NCBI GenBank assembly: GCA_025935655.1
Contig: JAICUV010000232.1
Location: 1 to 5,446 of the forward strand
Direction of reading: 5' to 3'
DNA from: Chloroflexota bacterium
GTDB lineage: Bacteria; Chloroflexota; Limnocylindria; Limnocylindrales; CSP1-4
DNA length: 5,446 nt
Every line of letters begins with the position of its first letter. The stretch's first letter is position 1. The position numbers and the translations under genes were made by a program. Below are positions 1 to 5,446 of this stretch, piece by piece. Below the pieces are notes generated by a model, which saw nothing but the letters and a program-made list of their open reading frames with translations, made no database searches and was not told the DNA's origin.

Positions 1-1373
1 CGATCGACCGCGCCGCCGAGGTCGCCGAGATCCGCGCCGCCCTGCCCACCGTCCGGGCGACGGTCGTCGTCCCCTACCTGCGCGACGAGCCCGGGGCCAC
101 CGCCGCGATCCCCGGCGCGGTCACCTGGCGGGCGCTGCTCGCGGAGCCCGCGCCGCTCGCCTTCGAGGCCGTCCCGTTCGACCACCCGCTGTACGTCCTG
201 TTCTCGTCGGGCACCACCGGGCTGCCCAAGCCCATCGTCCACGGGCACGGCGGCATCCTGCTCGAGCACTGGAAGGCCCTCGCCCTCCACACGGACCTCG
301 GGCCGGCCGACCGGTTCTGCTGGTTCACCACGACCGGCTGGATGATGTGGAACTACCTGGTCTCGGGGCTGGTCGCCGGCTCGACGGTGGTGCTGTTCGA
401 CGGGAACCCCGCGTGGCCCGACCTCTCGACGCTGTGGCGGCTGGCGTCGGAGGAGGGCGTCAGCTACCTGGGCCTCAGCGCCCCGTTCCTCATGGCCTGT
501 CGGGCGGCCGGCCTCGCGCCCGGCGCCGGTGCCGCGCTCGACCTCGGCGCGCTCCGCGGCGTGGGCTCGACGGGGGCGCCGCTCCCGGCGGCCGGCTTCC
601 TGTGGGTGCGCGACGCCGTCTCCGACGCGATCCCCGTCGGCTCGCTGTCGGGCGGCACGGACCTGTGCACGGGGTTCCTGGGCCCGTCGCCGCTGGTGCC
701 CGTGTGGGCGGGCGAGATCAGCTGCCGGATGCTGGGCGCGAGGGTGGAGGCGTTCGATCCCGCCGGCAGGTCGCTCGTGGGCGCGACCGGGGAGCTCGTC
801 ATCACGGCGCCGATGCCCTCGATGCCCGTGGCGTTCTGGGGCGATCCCGATGGCTCGCGCATGCGCGCCGCGTACTTCGACGCGTTTCCCGGCGCGTGGC
901 GGCACGGCGACTGGCTGACGATCACCGAGCGCGGCTCGTGTGTCATCAGCGGGCGCAGCGACGCGACCCTGAACCGCGGCGGCGTCCGGCTCGGGACCGC
1001 GGAGTTCTACGCGGTCGTGGAGGCGCTGCCCGAGGTGGCGGACGCGCTCGTCGTCCACCTCGAGGACGATGCCGGCGGCGCGGGGGAGCTGCTGCTGTTC
1101 ATCGCCCCGGCGCCCGGCGCCGTCCTCGACGACGCGCTCCGCACGCGGATCGGGTCCACGCTCCGCGCCGAGCTCTCGCCGCGCCACGTACCGGACGCCA
1201 TCGTGGCCGTGCCGGCGATCCCGCGGACCCTCTCCGGCAAGAAGCTGGAGGTGCCGGTGAAGCGGATCCTCCTGGGCATGGACCCGGGGACCACAGCCTC
1301 GGTGGACGCGCTCGCGGACCCGGGCTCGCTCGCGCCGTTCGTGGCGCTGGCGGCCAGCCGCCGCCGCGCGTAA
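1..1373 (+). CDS. aacS: Acetoacetyl-CoA synthetase (acetoacetate-CoA ligase), 5'-truncated by window edge
   Basis: This is the C-terminal ~457 residues of an adenylate-forming ligase (ANL superfamily) that activates acetoacetate to acetoacetyl-CoA using ATP and CoA in the cytoplasm. The frame is open from base 3 to TAA at 1371-1373. The phosphate-binding loop SSGTTGLPKP lies at 204-230 and is followed by VHGHGG. TTTGWMMWN follows at about 327-353. SGGTDLCTGFLG (A5-type motif), HGDWL (A7) and GRSDATLNRGGVRLGTAEFY (A8 hinge) follow in order, and the C-terminal SGKK has the likely catalytic adenylation lysine at 1239-1241. The combination GWMMWN, SGGTDLCTGF and SDATLNRGG is typical of acetoacetyl-CoA synthetase rather than acetyl-CoA synthetase. 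The family is about 650 residues long, so roughly 190 N-terminal residues lie outside. It converges on the kynureninase gene; no functional link is evident. A close relative acting on another short acyl substrate is the main alternative. Confidence 0.93.
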   Translation, partial: IDRAAEVAEIRAALPTVRATVVVPYLRDEPGATAAIPGAVTWRALLAEPAPLAFEAVPFDHPLYVLFSSGTTGLPKPIVHGHGGILLEHWKALALHTDLGPADRFCWFTTTGWMMWNYLVSGLVAGSTVVLFDGNPAWPDLSTLWRLASEEGVSYLGLSAPFLMACRAAGLAPGAGAALDLGALRGVGSTGAPLPAAGFLWVRDAVSDAIPVGSLSGGTDLCTGFLGPSPLVPVWAGEISCRMLGARVEAFDPAGRSLVGATGELVITAPMPSMPVAFWGDPDGSRMRAAYFDAFPGAWRHGDWLTITERGSCVISGRSDATLNRGGVRLGTAEFYAVVEALPEVADALVVHLEDDAGGAGELLLFIAPAPGAVLDDALRTRIGSTLRAELSPRHVPDAIVAVPAIPRTLSGKKLEVPVKRILLGMDPGTTASVDALADPGSLAPFVALAASRRRA

Positions 1374-1396
1374 CCCCCTCAGCCGGTCGTGCCGGC
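1349..1396. terminator. Possible hairpins around convergent stop codons
   Basis: Two short GC-only inverted repeats flank the facing stop codons. GGCGGC-CA-GCCGCC at 1349-1362 lies inside the end of aacS. GCCGG-TCGTG-CCGGC at 1382-1396 lies inside the end of kynU. Neither is followed by a T tract in either direction, so they are not canonical intrinsic terminators, and in such GC-rich DNA short palindromes arise by chance. The 5-base gap leaves no other place for a terminator between the two genes, so termination must fall within coding sequence or be factor-dependent. Confidence 0.2.
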
Positions 1397-2677
1397 GAGC
1401 GCGTCGACCGCCGTCCAGGCGTCCAGGAACGTGTTGTACAGCGGGACGGGGGCGATCCGGATGATGTCGGGCTCGCGGAAGTCCGTCACCACGCCGCGCG
1501 CCTCGAGCGCGTCACGGCGAGCCCTCGCACCCGGGACGCGGATGCTCAGCTGGCAGCCACGCTCGTCGGGGCGGCGGGGCGTGAGCAGCTCCGCGTCAGG
1601 GACGAACCGGTCGAGCAGCGACTCGAGGAACCCCGTGAGCGCGACGCTCTTCGTCCGGAGCGCCGCGAGACCCGCCTCCTCGAACAGCTCGAGGCTGGCG
1701 GCGAGCGGCGCCGTCGAGAGCACGGGCAGCGTCGACAGCTGCCACGCGTCGGCTCCCGGGCTGGGCTCGAAGGTCTCGGCCATCCGGAAGCGCGAGGCGG
1801 GGTCATTGCCCCACCAGCCCTCGAGTCGAGGCAGCTCCGCGTCGCTCGTCCGACGCTCATGGACGAACAGCTGCCCGATCGCCCCCGGACCGGCGTTCAG
1901 GTACTTGTACGTGCACCAGGCCGCGGCGTCCACGCCCCAGTCGTGGAGCGCCAGGGCCACGTTGCCCACGGCGTGCGCGAGGTCCCAGACCGTCACCGCC
2001 CCGACGTCGTGGGCGGCGCGGGTGTGGCGCTCGATGTCGAGGCGCTGGCCCGTCGCGTAGTTCACGCCGGCGAGGAGGACCATCGCGAGCCTGTCCCCCT
2101 CCGCGCGGATCGCCGCCTCGAGGAGGTGCTGGTCAAGCGAACGATCTGCGCCCGCCGGCCGCACCACGACGAGGTGCTGCGCGGGGTCGAGCCCGTGGTG
2201 CCGGAGCTGGCTCTCGACCGCGTACCGGTCGCTGGGAAACGTGGGGGCCTCGATGAGGATCCGGGTGCGTGGCCCGGTCGGCCGGTAGAACGACGCCATG
2301 AGCAGGTGCAGGTTGACCGTCAGCGTGTTGAGGGTGCTGACCTCCCCCGGCCGCGCGCCGACGAGCCGGGCCGTGGGCTCGCGGACCGGCACGTCGAACT
2401 CCACCCACGCACCCGGCTGGTGGAAGTGACCCTCGACGCCGAGCGTCGCCCAGCGATCGAGCTCGGCCTCCACGGCGGCCCGGGCGCCCGCGGGCTGCGC
2501 ACCGAGCGACTGGCCGGCGAGGTACGTGAGGGTCCGTCCGCCGGCGCCGGAGGGCAGGGTGAACCGGCCGCGCATCCCGGCCAGCGGGTCGGCGCCATCG
2601 AGGGCGACCGCCAGCGAGCGGGCCTCCTCGAGCGCCGGGGGGATCGCGATCCGGTGCGCCCGCGCGGGGTCGGTCAC
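1379..2677 (-). CDS. kynU: Kynureninase (PLP-dependent)
   Basis: This 432-residue fold-type I PLP enzyme cleaves L-kynurenine to anthranilate and L-alanine in tryptophan catabolism. The length matches the family (about 410-460). Visible signatures are YLAGQSLG at 52-59 (usually LCGNSLG), PTFPSDRYAVESQ at 145-157, NYATGQ-LDI at 206-215, WDLAHAVGN at 231-239 with Asp232 as the likely partner of the PLP ring nitrogen, and CTYKYLNAGPG at 255-265 with Lys258 as the predicted Schiff-base lysine. GWWG at 287-290 and the C-terminal RIAPVPLYNTF at 407-417 complete the pattern. The GTG start at 2677-2675 overlaps the TGA of the upstream cyclase gene as GTGA. No clear Shine-Dalgarno sequence precedes it, so translation is probably coupled to that gene. 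Two motif positions deviate mildly (Asn to Gln at 56, Tyr to Ala at 207), but the core residues are intact. Confidence in the assignment is high. Confidence 0.95.
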   Translation of the reverse strand: MTDPARAHRIAIPPALEEARSLAVALDGADPLAGMRGRFTLPSGAGGRTLTYLAGQSLGAQPAGARAAVEAELDRWATLGVEGHFHQPGAWVEFDVPVREPTARLVGARPGEVSTLNTLTVNLHLLMASFYRPTGPRTRILIEAPTFPSDRYAVESQLRHHGLDPAQHLVVVRPAGADRSLDQHLLEAAIRAEGDRLAMVLLAGVNYATGQRLDIERHTRAAHDVGAVTVWDLAHAVGNVALALHDWGVDAAAWCTYKYLNAGPGAIGQLFVHERRTSDAELPRLEGWWGNDPASRFRMAETFEPSPGADAWQLSTLPVLSTAPLAASLELFEEAGLAALRTKSVALTGFLESLLDRFVPDAELLTPRRPDERGCQLSIRVPGARARRDALEARGVVTDFREPDIIRIAPVPLYNTFLDAWTAVDALAGTTG

Positions 2678-3591
2678 GGGATGGACGCGATGGCGCGCAC
2701 CGGGAACGTGCCGGTGCCACGGACGGGCGCCGGCACCGCGCTGAACCGGAAGCCGTCCACCGGCACCTGCTCCAGGCCGGTGAGGTGCTCGACGATCGGG
2801 ATCCCGGCCCGCAGCAGCTCCGAGTGCGCCGGCCGCTTTGGGTCCGCGGTGGAGTCGATGTTGACCGAGTCGATCCCGACGAGCGCGGCGCCCTCCCGCA
2901 CGAGGTGGTCCACCGCGTCGGGCGCGAGGAACGGGTTGTCGCGCAGGTACGCGTCAGTGCCCCAGTGGCGGGCGAACCCCGTGTGGACCAGGACGGCGCG
3001 TCCGCGGAGCTCGTAGGGCAGGAGCGCCCGAGCGCCGATCCCCGGCGAGGTCGACCCGGTCACGTCGATGCGCACGGCGGGCAGGTCGTGGAGGCGCTCG
3101 AGCGGCAGGCCGGAGAGGTCCGCGCCGTCCGCGTGCCGGTGAAACGGGCTGTCCACGTAGGTGCCGGTGTTGCCGCACAGCTCGATGACGTCGATCGCGA
3201 ACGTCACGCCCGGCGCGTACTTCCCCTCGCTGTCCTCGCGCCGGAGGTGCGGCCGGATCGACGGCACGGGCAGCCCCGGGTACGTCGTCATGCCGGCGAC
3301 GATGGGATGGCTGAGGTCGACGAGCCGCCGGCGAGCGCCGCTTCCGGCCCCGTCCGGCGACGCACCCCCCGATTCGCCGGCCGGCCCGCGCTTGTGCGCC
3401 TCGGCGAACACGCGCCGGTTGGCGATCCGCACCTCGCCCACCATCAGCAGACGCAGGTCGCGCACGACGGTGTCGGCGATCCAGTCGTCGGTCACGTCCT
3501 CGCCGGGCACGTCCAGGCGGAAGCCGGTGCCCGACAGGCTGCCGCCGTTGAGGAACGCGATCTCGAAGTCGAACTCGGCCCGGTACTCCAC
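2674..3591 (-). CDS. Cyclase-family / kynurenine formamidase-like protein with extra N-terminal module
   Basis: This 305-residue protein has three parts. Residues 1-68 form a compact module I do not recognise, rich in FDFEIAF and RLLMVGEVRI stretches. Residues 69-88 are a Gly/Ala/Ser linker. From about 90 to 303 runs a cyclase-family (Pfam Cyclase, KynB-like) domain starting VDLSHPI. In KynB-type enzymes the HxGTHxDxPxH motif and a downstream His and Glu bind metal. Here the motif reads NTGTYVDSPFH at 141-151, so the first two histidines are Asn141 and Tyr145. Asp147, His151, His256 (AHSELL) and Glu268 (IVEHL) remain. The gene overlaps kynU by four bases, so hydrolysis of N-formylkynurenine is the natural guess, but the altered metal site makes the reaction uncertain; a different amide or lactone hydrolysis is possible. 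The GTG start at 3591-3589 is preceded by AGAGGGAGA, which supports it. Canonical KynB is about 210 residues and lacks the N-terminal module. Confidence 0.82.
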   Translation of the reverse strand: MEYRAEFDFEIAFLNGGSLSGTGFRLDVPGEDVTDDWIADTVVRDLRLLMVGEVRIANRRVFAEAHKRGPAGESGGASPDGAGSGARRRLVDLSHPIVAGMTTYPGLPVPSIRPHLRREDSEGKYAPGVTFAIDVIELCGNTGTYVDSPFHRHADGADLSGLPLERLHDLPAVRIDVTGSTSPGIGARALLPYELRGRAVLVHTGFARHWGTDAYLRDNPFLAPDAVDHLVREGAALVGIDSVNIDSTADPKRPAHSELLRAGIPIVEHLTGLEQVPVDGFRFSAVPAPVRGTGTFPVRAIASIP

Positions 3592-3596
3592 GGGAA

Positions 3597-3605
3597 TCTC
3601 CCTCT
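3597..3605 (-). promoter_or_regulatory. Ribosome binding site of the cyclase gene
   Basis: Read on the minus strand, AGAGGGAGA has its GGGAG core six bases upstream of the GTG at 3591. This is the strongest Shine-Dalgarno match in the divergent region and fixes the start. A minus-strand ATG at 3610 lies in another frame and is not used. Confidence 0.75.
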
Positions 3606-3649
3606 TGCATTGTCTCGCGGCGGTGGTATACGTATACGCCTACGTATCC
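3605..3649. promoter_or_regulatory. Divergent promoter region with hexameric operator-like array
   Basis: The region between the divergent cyclase and EXLDI genes holds four consecutive 6-base units in register from 3626 to 3649: GTATAC, GTATAC, GCCTAC, GTATCC. The first two form a perfect 12-base palindrome at 3626-3637. TACGTAT occurs twice, at 3629-3635 and 3641-3647, twelve bases apart. This A/T-containing patch stands out in very GC-rich surroundings. It can also supply -10-like hexamers: TATACG at 3627-3632 on the plus strand lies 16 bases after TTGCAT (3605-3610), and TATACC occurs on the minus strand. Short tandem boxes of this sort resemble sites bound by ribbon-helix-helix dimers such as MetJ or omega. 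The adjacent gene encodes a predicted protein of that fold, so autoregulation is a reasonable inference, not shown. Confidence 0.55.
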
Positions 3650-3669
3650 TCACCGGAGCGATGGGACGC

Positions 3670-3675
3670 TACGAT
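3670..3675 (+). promoter_or_regulatory. Possible -10 element for leaderless start of EXLDI gene
   Basis: TACGAT fits the TANNNT form of an extended-range -10 box and ends six bases before the GTG at 3682. That spacing would make transcription begin at or next to the start codon and explain the absence of a Shine-Dalgarno sequence there. No convincing -35 hexamer lies upstream; the operator-like array would cover about -33 to -56. The hexamer is short and could be chance. Confidence 0.35.
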
Positions 3676-3681
3676 GCAGCT

Positions 3682-4197
3682 GTGCCGAACAAGACGATCT
3701 ACGTGTCCGACGGAGACCTCCCGTTGTACCAGCGGGCCCAGGAGCTTGGCGGGGGCAACCTGTCCGCCGCGATCACCGTCGCCCTCCGACGGTACGTCGA
3801 GGTCGAGGAGAGTCGTCGGGAAGGCTTCGACGAGATCATCGTACGGGTGGGGCCCGGCAAGGGACGCAAGGTCCGGTTCGTGGGCATCCTCCTCGGCGAG
3901 TGGCTCAACACGAGCGCCAATCGGGTCGAGGCGTTCCGGGTCTACCGCGGTCGGAGCGGCAAGGTCGTCCTGCACACCGAGCGCAGCCCCGCGTTCACGA
4001 TGGTCGACGCCGACGGCAAGCCGGCGGGCTGGCGTGGCCACCTGGGCATCGGCAACGTCAGCTACGGCAACTCGCCCGGTGTCTCGACCCTCGAGGTGTT
4101 CGAGTCGATCGAGGAGCTCCGCGAGCGGATCCCCCCGCAGCTCTTCGACATGGTCGCCGACTCGGGGCGTCCGGAGATCGAGGACCTGGACATCTGA
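3682..4197 (+). CDS. EXLDI-family protein with ribbon-helix-helix-like N-terminus
   Basis: This 171-residue soluble protein has no signal peptide or membrane segment. It ends in EIEDLDI, so its last five residues, EDLDI (167-171), fit the C-terminal E-x-L-D-I signature that names the EXLDI family, whose function I do not know to be established. Residues 4-9 (KTIYVS) followed by a helix at about 12-23 and a second at about 27-44 (NLSAAITVALRRYVEVEE) match the strand-helix-helix plan of Arc/MetJ-type DNA-binding proteins. Residues 50-140 look like a mainly beta domain with VRVGPGKGRKVRFVG and GWRGHLGIGNVSYG. The GTG start is chosen because MPNKTIYVS begins the domain exactly. An in-frame ATG at 3661 would add seven residues (MGRYDAA) but has GGAG only two bases before it. 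It lies 33 bases upstream of a drug-exporter ATPase gene, so it is likely a regulator or accessory of that exporter. Confidence 0.85.
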   Translation: MPNKTIYVSDGDLPLYQRAQELGGGNLSAAITVALRRYVEVEESRREGFDEIIVRVGPGKGRKVRFVGILLGEWLNTSANRVEAFRVYRGRSGKVVLHTERSPAFTMVDADGKPAGWRGHLGIGNVSYGNSPGVSTLEVFESIEELRERIPPQLFDMVADSGRPEIEDLDI

Positions 4198-4201
4198 TCT
4201 C

Positions 4202-4219
4202 CGCCCCGCGGCCGGGGCG
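4202..4219 (+). other. GC hairpin between EXLDI gene and drrA-like gene
   Basis: CGCCCCG at 4202-4208 pairs perfectly with CGGGGCG at 4213-4219 around a CGGC loop. It starts four bases after the EXLDI stop codon, and its right arm ends at the first base of the GAGGG ribosome binding site of the next gene. There is no T tract, so a classic terminator is unlikely. It could stabilise the mRNA end, cause partial attenuation, or limit ribosome access. Chance is also possible at this GC content. Confidence 0.4.
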
Positions 4220-4223
4220 AGGG
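4219..4223 (+). promoter_or_regulatory. Ribosome binding site of drrA-like gene
   Basis: GAGGG lies seven bases before the ATG at 4231, standard spacing, and supports that start. Its first base is the last base of the upstream hairpin stem. Confidence 0.65.
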
Positions 4224-4230
4224 CTGCGGC

Positions 4231-5190
4231 ATGACCGCCGCGGACGCACCGGTCGCGATCCGCGCCACCGGACTCCGGAAGTCGTACGGCTCGCAGGTCG
4301 TCCTCGACGGGATCGACCTCGAGGTCCCCCAGGGCTCGGTCTTCGCCCTCCTCGGGCCCAACGGCGCGGGCAAGACGACCACGGTGCACATCCTCGCGAC
4401 GCTGCTCGCCGCGGACGGCGGCTCGGCGTTCGTCGGTGGCCACGACGTCGCCCGCGAGGCGGACGCGGTGCGCGGCCTGATCGGCGTGACGGGCCAGGTC
4501 TCCGCGGTCGACAAGCAGTTCACGGGCGAGGAGAACCTCCGCCTCATCGCGGACCTGCGCCACCTCGGTCGCGAGGAAGGCCGACGTCGCGTCGCCGGAC
4601 TCCTGGAGCGGTTCGACCTCGTCGACGCCGCCGGGAAGCCAGCCTCGACGTACTCCGGCGGCATGCGCCGGCGCCTGGACCTCGCGATGACGCTCATCGG
4701 CGACCCGCGGATCATCTTCCTCGACGAGCCCACGGCGGGTCTCGATCCGCGCAGCCGGCGCGTCATGTGGCAGGCGATCCGCGAGCTCGTCGCGGGTGGC
4801 GTCACGATCCTCCTGACGACGCAGTACCTCGAGGAGGCGGACCGGCTCGCCGACAGGATCGCGATCCTGGACCGCGGGCGGATCGTCGCCCAGGGGACGC
4901 CCGCACAGCTCAAGCGCCTCGTCCCCGGCGGCCACGTCCGCCTCACGTTCGCCGATGCGGCGGAGCTCGATCGCGCGGCGAGCTCGCTCGAGGTCCTTGC
5001 CCGCGACGACGAGGCCCTGTCGCTGCTCGTCCCGGGCAGCAACGGCGTGTCCTCGCTGCGCGCCCTCCTCGACCGGCTGGACGCCGGCTCGCTCGTCGTG
5101 ACCGAGCTGTCCGTCCAGACCCCCGACCTCGACGACGTCTTCCTGACGCTGACCGGCGACCAGGACCCAGCACAGGTGGCAGTCCGATGA
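4231..5190 (+). CDS. DrrA-type ABC transporter ATP-binding protein
   Basis: This 319-residue ATPase would power an ABC-2 type exporter of the daunorubicin-resistance class, acting at the inner face of the membrane with the permease encoded next. Visible motifs are Walker A GPNGAGKTT at 42-50 (Lys48), Q-loop Gln89, signature YSGGMRRRLD at 141-150, Walker B IIFLDEP at 161-167 with Glu166 as the catalytic base, and D-loop AGLDP at 169-173. The switch position usually held by His is Gln198 in TTQYLEEAD, which is typical of DrrA-like proteins. After about residue 225 comes the extra C-terminal domain (DUF4162-like), ending in the usual TPDLDDVFLTLTG. Its stop overlaps the permease start as ATGA, so the two are translationally coupled. 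The real substrate cannot be told from sequence; multidrug, antibiotic or lipid export are all known for the class. Confidence 0.94.
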   Translation: MTAADAPVAIRATGLRKSYGSQVVLDGIDLEVPQGSVFALLGPNGAGKTTTVHILATLLAADGGSAFVGGHDVAREADAVRGLIGVTGQVSAVDKQFTGEENLRLIADLRHLGREEGRRRVAGLLERFDLVDAAGKPASTYSGGMRRRLDLAMTLIGDPRIIFLDEPTAGLDPRSRRVMWQAIRELVAGGVTILLTTQYLEEADRLADRIAILDRGRIVAQGTPAQLKRLVPGGHVRLTFADAAELDRAASSLEVLARDDEALSLLVPGSNGVSSLRALLDRLDAGSLVVTELSVQTPDLDDVFLTLTGDQDPAQVAVR

Positions 5191-5446
5191 CCGCGTTCCC
5201 GATGGTCGCCGACTCGGCGACGATGCTCCGTCGCAACCTCCGCCGGATGCGGCGCTATCCCTCGCTCACCCTGTTCATCGCCGGCATCCCGGTGGTGCTC
5301 CTGCTCCTGTTCGTCTACGTCTTCGGCGGGACGCTCGGGGCCGGGCTGGGCGGCGTGACCCCGGGCCGCGAGGCGTACATCGCGTACGTCGTGCCCGGGA
5401 TCCTGCTCATCACCGTCGCCGGCGCCTCCCAGGGCACGGCGATCTC
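5187..5446 (+). CDS. DrrB-type ABC-2 permease, 3'-truncated by window edge
   Basis: The first 86 residues of an ABC-2 family membrane protein are visible. The N-terminal cytoplasmic stretch SATMLRRNLRRMRRYPSLT is basic and precedes a membrane helix at about 27-47 (LFIAGIPVVLLLLFVYVFGG). A short Gly-rich external loop with TPGREAYIAYVVPG leads to a second helix at about 66-85. This order (Arg-rich leader, first helix ending YVFGG, then a YVVPG-type segment) is characteristic of DrrB-like exporters. The ATG at 5187 overlaps the TGA of the ATPase gene by four bases. Family members are about 250-280 residues with six helices, so about two thirds of the gene lies outside the window. It forms the membrane channel partner of the preceding ATPase. 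Confidence 0.9.
   Translation, partial: MTAFPMVADSATMLRRNLRRMRRYPSLTLFIAGIPVVLLLLFVYVFGGTLGAGLGGVTPGREAYIAYVVPGILLITVAGASQGTAI

Noticed and set aside
347..3016. An 889-codon open frame on the plus strand
   Set aside because: It runs across the end of aacS, the convergent junction, all of kynU and part of the cyclase gene. Its product is Arg/Gly/Ala-rich low-complexity sequence with no motif, as expected for a GC-rich shadow frame.
2785..3681. Upstream extension of the EXLDI frame across the cyclase gene
   Set aside because: The frame stays open by chance. The recognisable protein begins at GTG 3682 (MPNKTIYVS), and the divergent promoter lies just before it.
4822..4824. Gln in place of the switch-loop His in the ABC ATPase (residue 198)
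   Set aside because: It looks like a defect, but TTQYLEEAD is the usual form in DrrA-like exporters, so it is a subfamily trait and not a broken enzyme.
3640..4935. A 431-codon open frame on the minus strand opposite the EXLDI and drrA genes
   Set aside because: The product is rich in Arg, Asp, Glu and Val in the pattern expected from the antisense of strongly coding GC-rich genes. The plus-strand proteins carry clear family motifs.
1..5446. CRISPR arrays, tRNA or rRNA genes, insertion sequences, attachment sites
   Set aside because: No regularly spaced long repeats, cloverleaf-like segments, transposase motifs or terminal inverted repeats were seen. The genes leave no intergenic space above about 90 bases.

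Overview
The window is high-GC bacterial DNA, densely packed and coding almost end to end. Base composition, frequent GTG starts, short gene overlaps and a DrrAB-type exporter next to an EXLDI-family protein suggest an actinobacterium or a high-GC member of the Chloroflexota. The taxonomy is inferred from style and gene content; no rRNA or other marker is present.

Layout: (1) Bases 1-1373, + strand: the 3' part of an acetoacetyl-CoA synthetase gene (acetoacetate + ATP + CoA), with its 5' end outside the window. (2) Bases 1379-3591, - strand: a two-gene operon that converges on the first gene with only 5 bases between the stop codons. Its first gene (3591 to 2674) encodes a cyclase/kynurenine-formamidase-like protein with an extra N-terminal module. 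Its second gene (2677 to 1379) encodes kynureninase. The two overlap by four bases (GTGA). Together they look like the lower part of tryptophan breakdown through kynurenine to anthranilate and alanine; tryptophan 2,3-dioxygenase is not in the window. (3) Bases 3592-3681: a 90-base divergent control region with a striking hexamer array built on GTATAC/TACGTA. (4) Bases 3682-5446, + strand: an operon of an EXLDI-family protein with a ribbon-helix-helix-like N-terminus, a DrrA-type ABC ATPase, and a DrrB-type ABC-2 permease cut by the window end.

The most interesting points are: the predicted DNA-binding EXLDI protein encoded beside a symmetric repeat array in a divergent promoter, which could autoregulate the exporter and also control the kynurenine operon; the cyclase-family protein that lacks two of the usual metal-binding histidines of the HxGTHxD motif while keeping the other predicted active-site residues; and the fusion of that protein to an unrecognised N-terminal module. 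Very long open frames on the opposite strand or in other phases (for example 347-3016 + and 4935-3640 -) are by-products of high GC and were left out.
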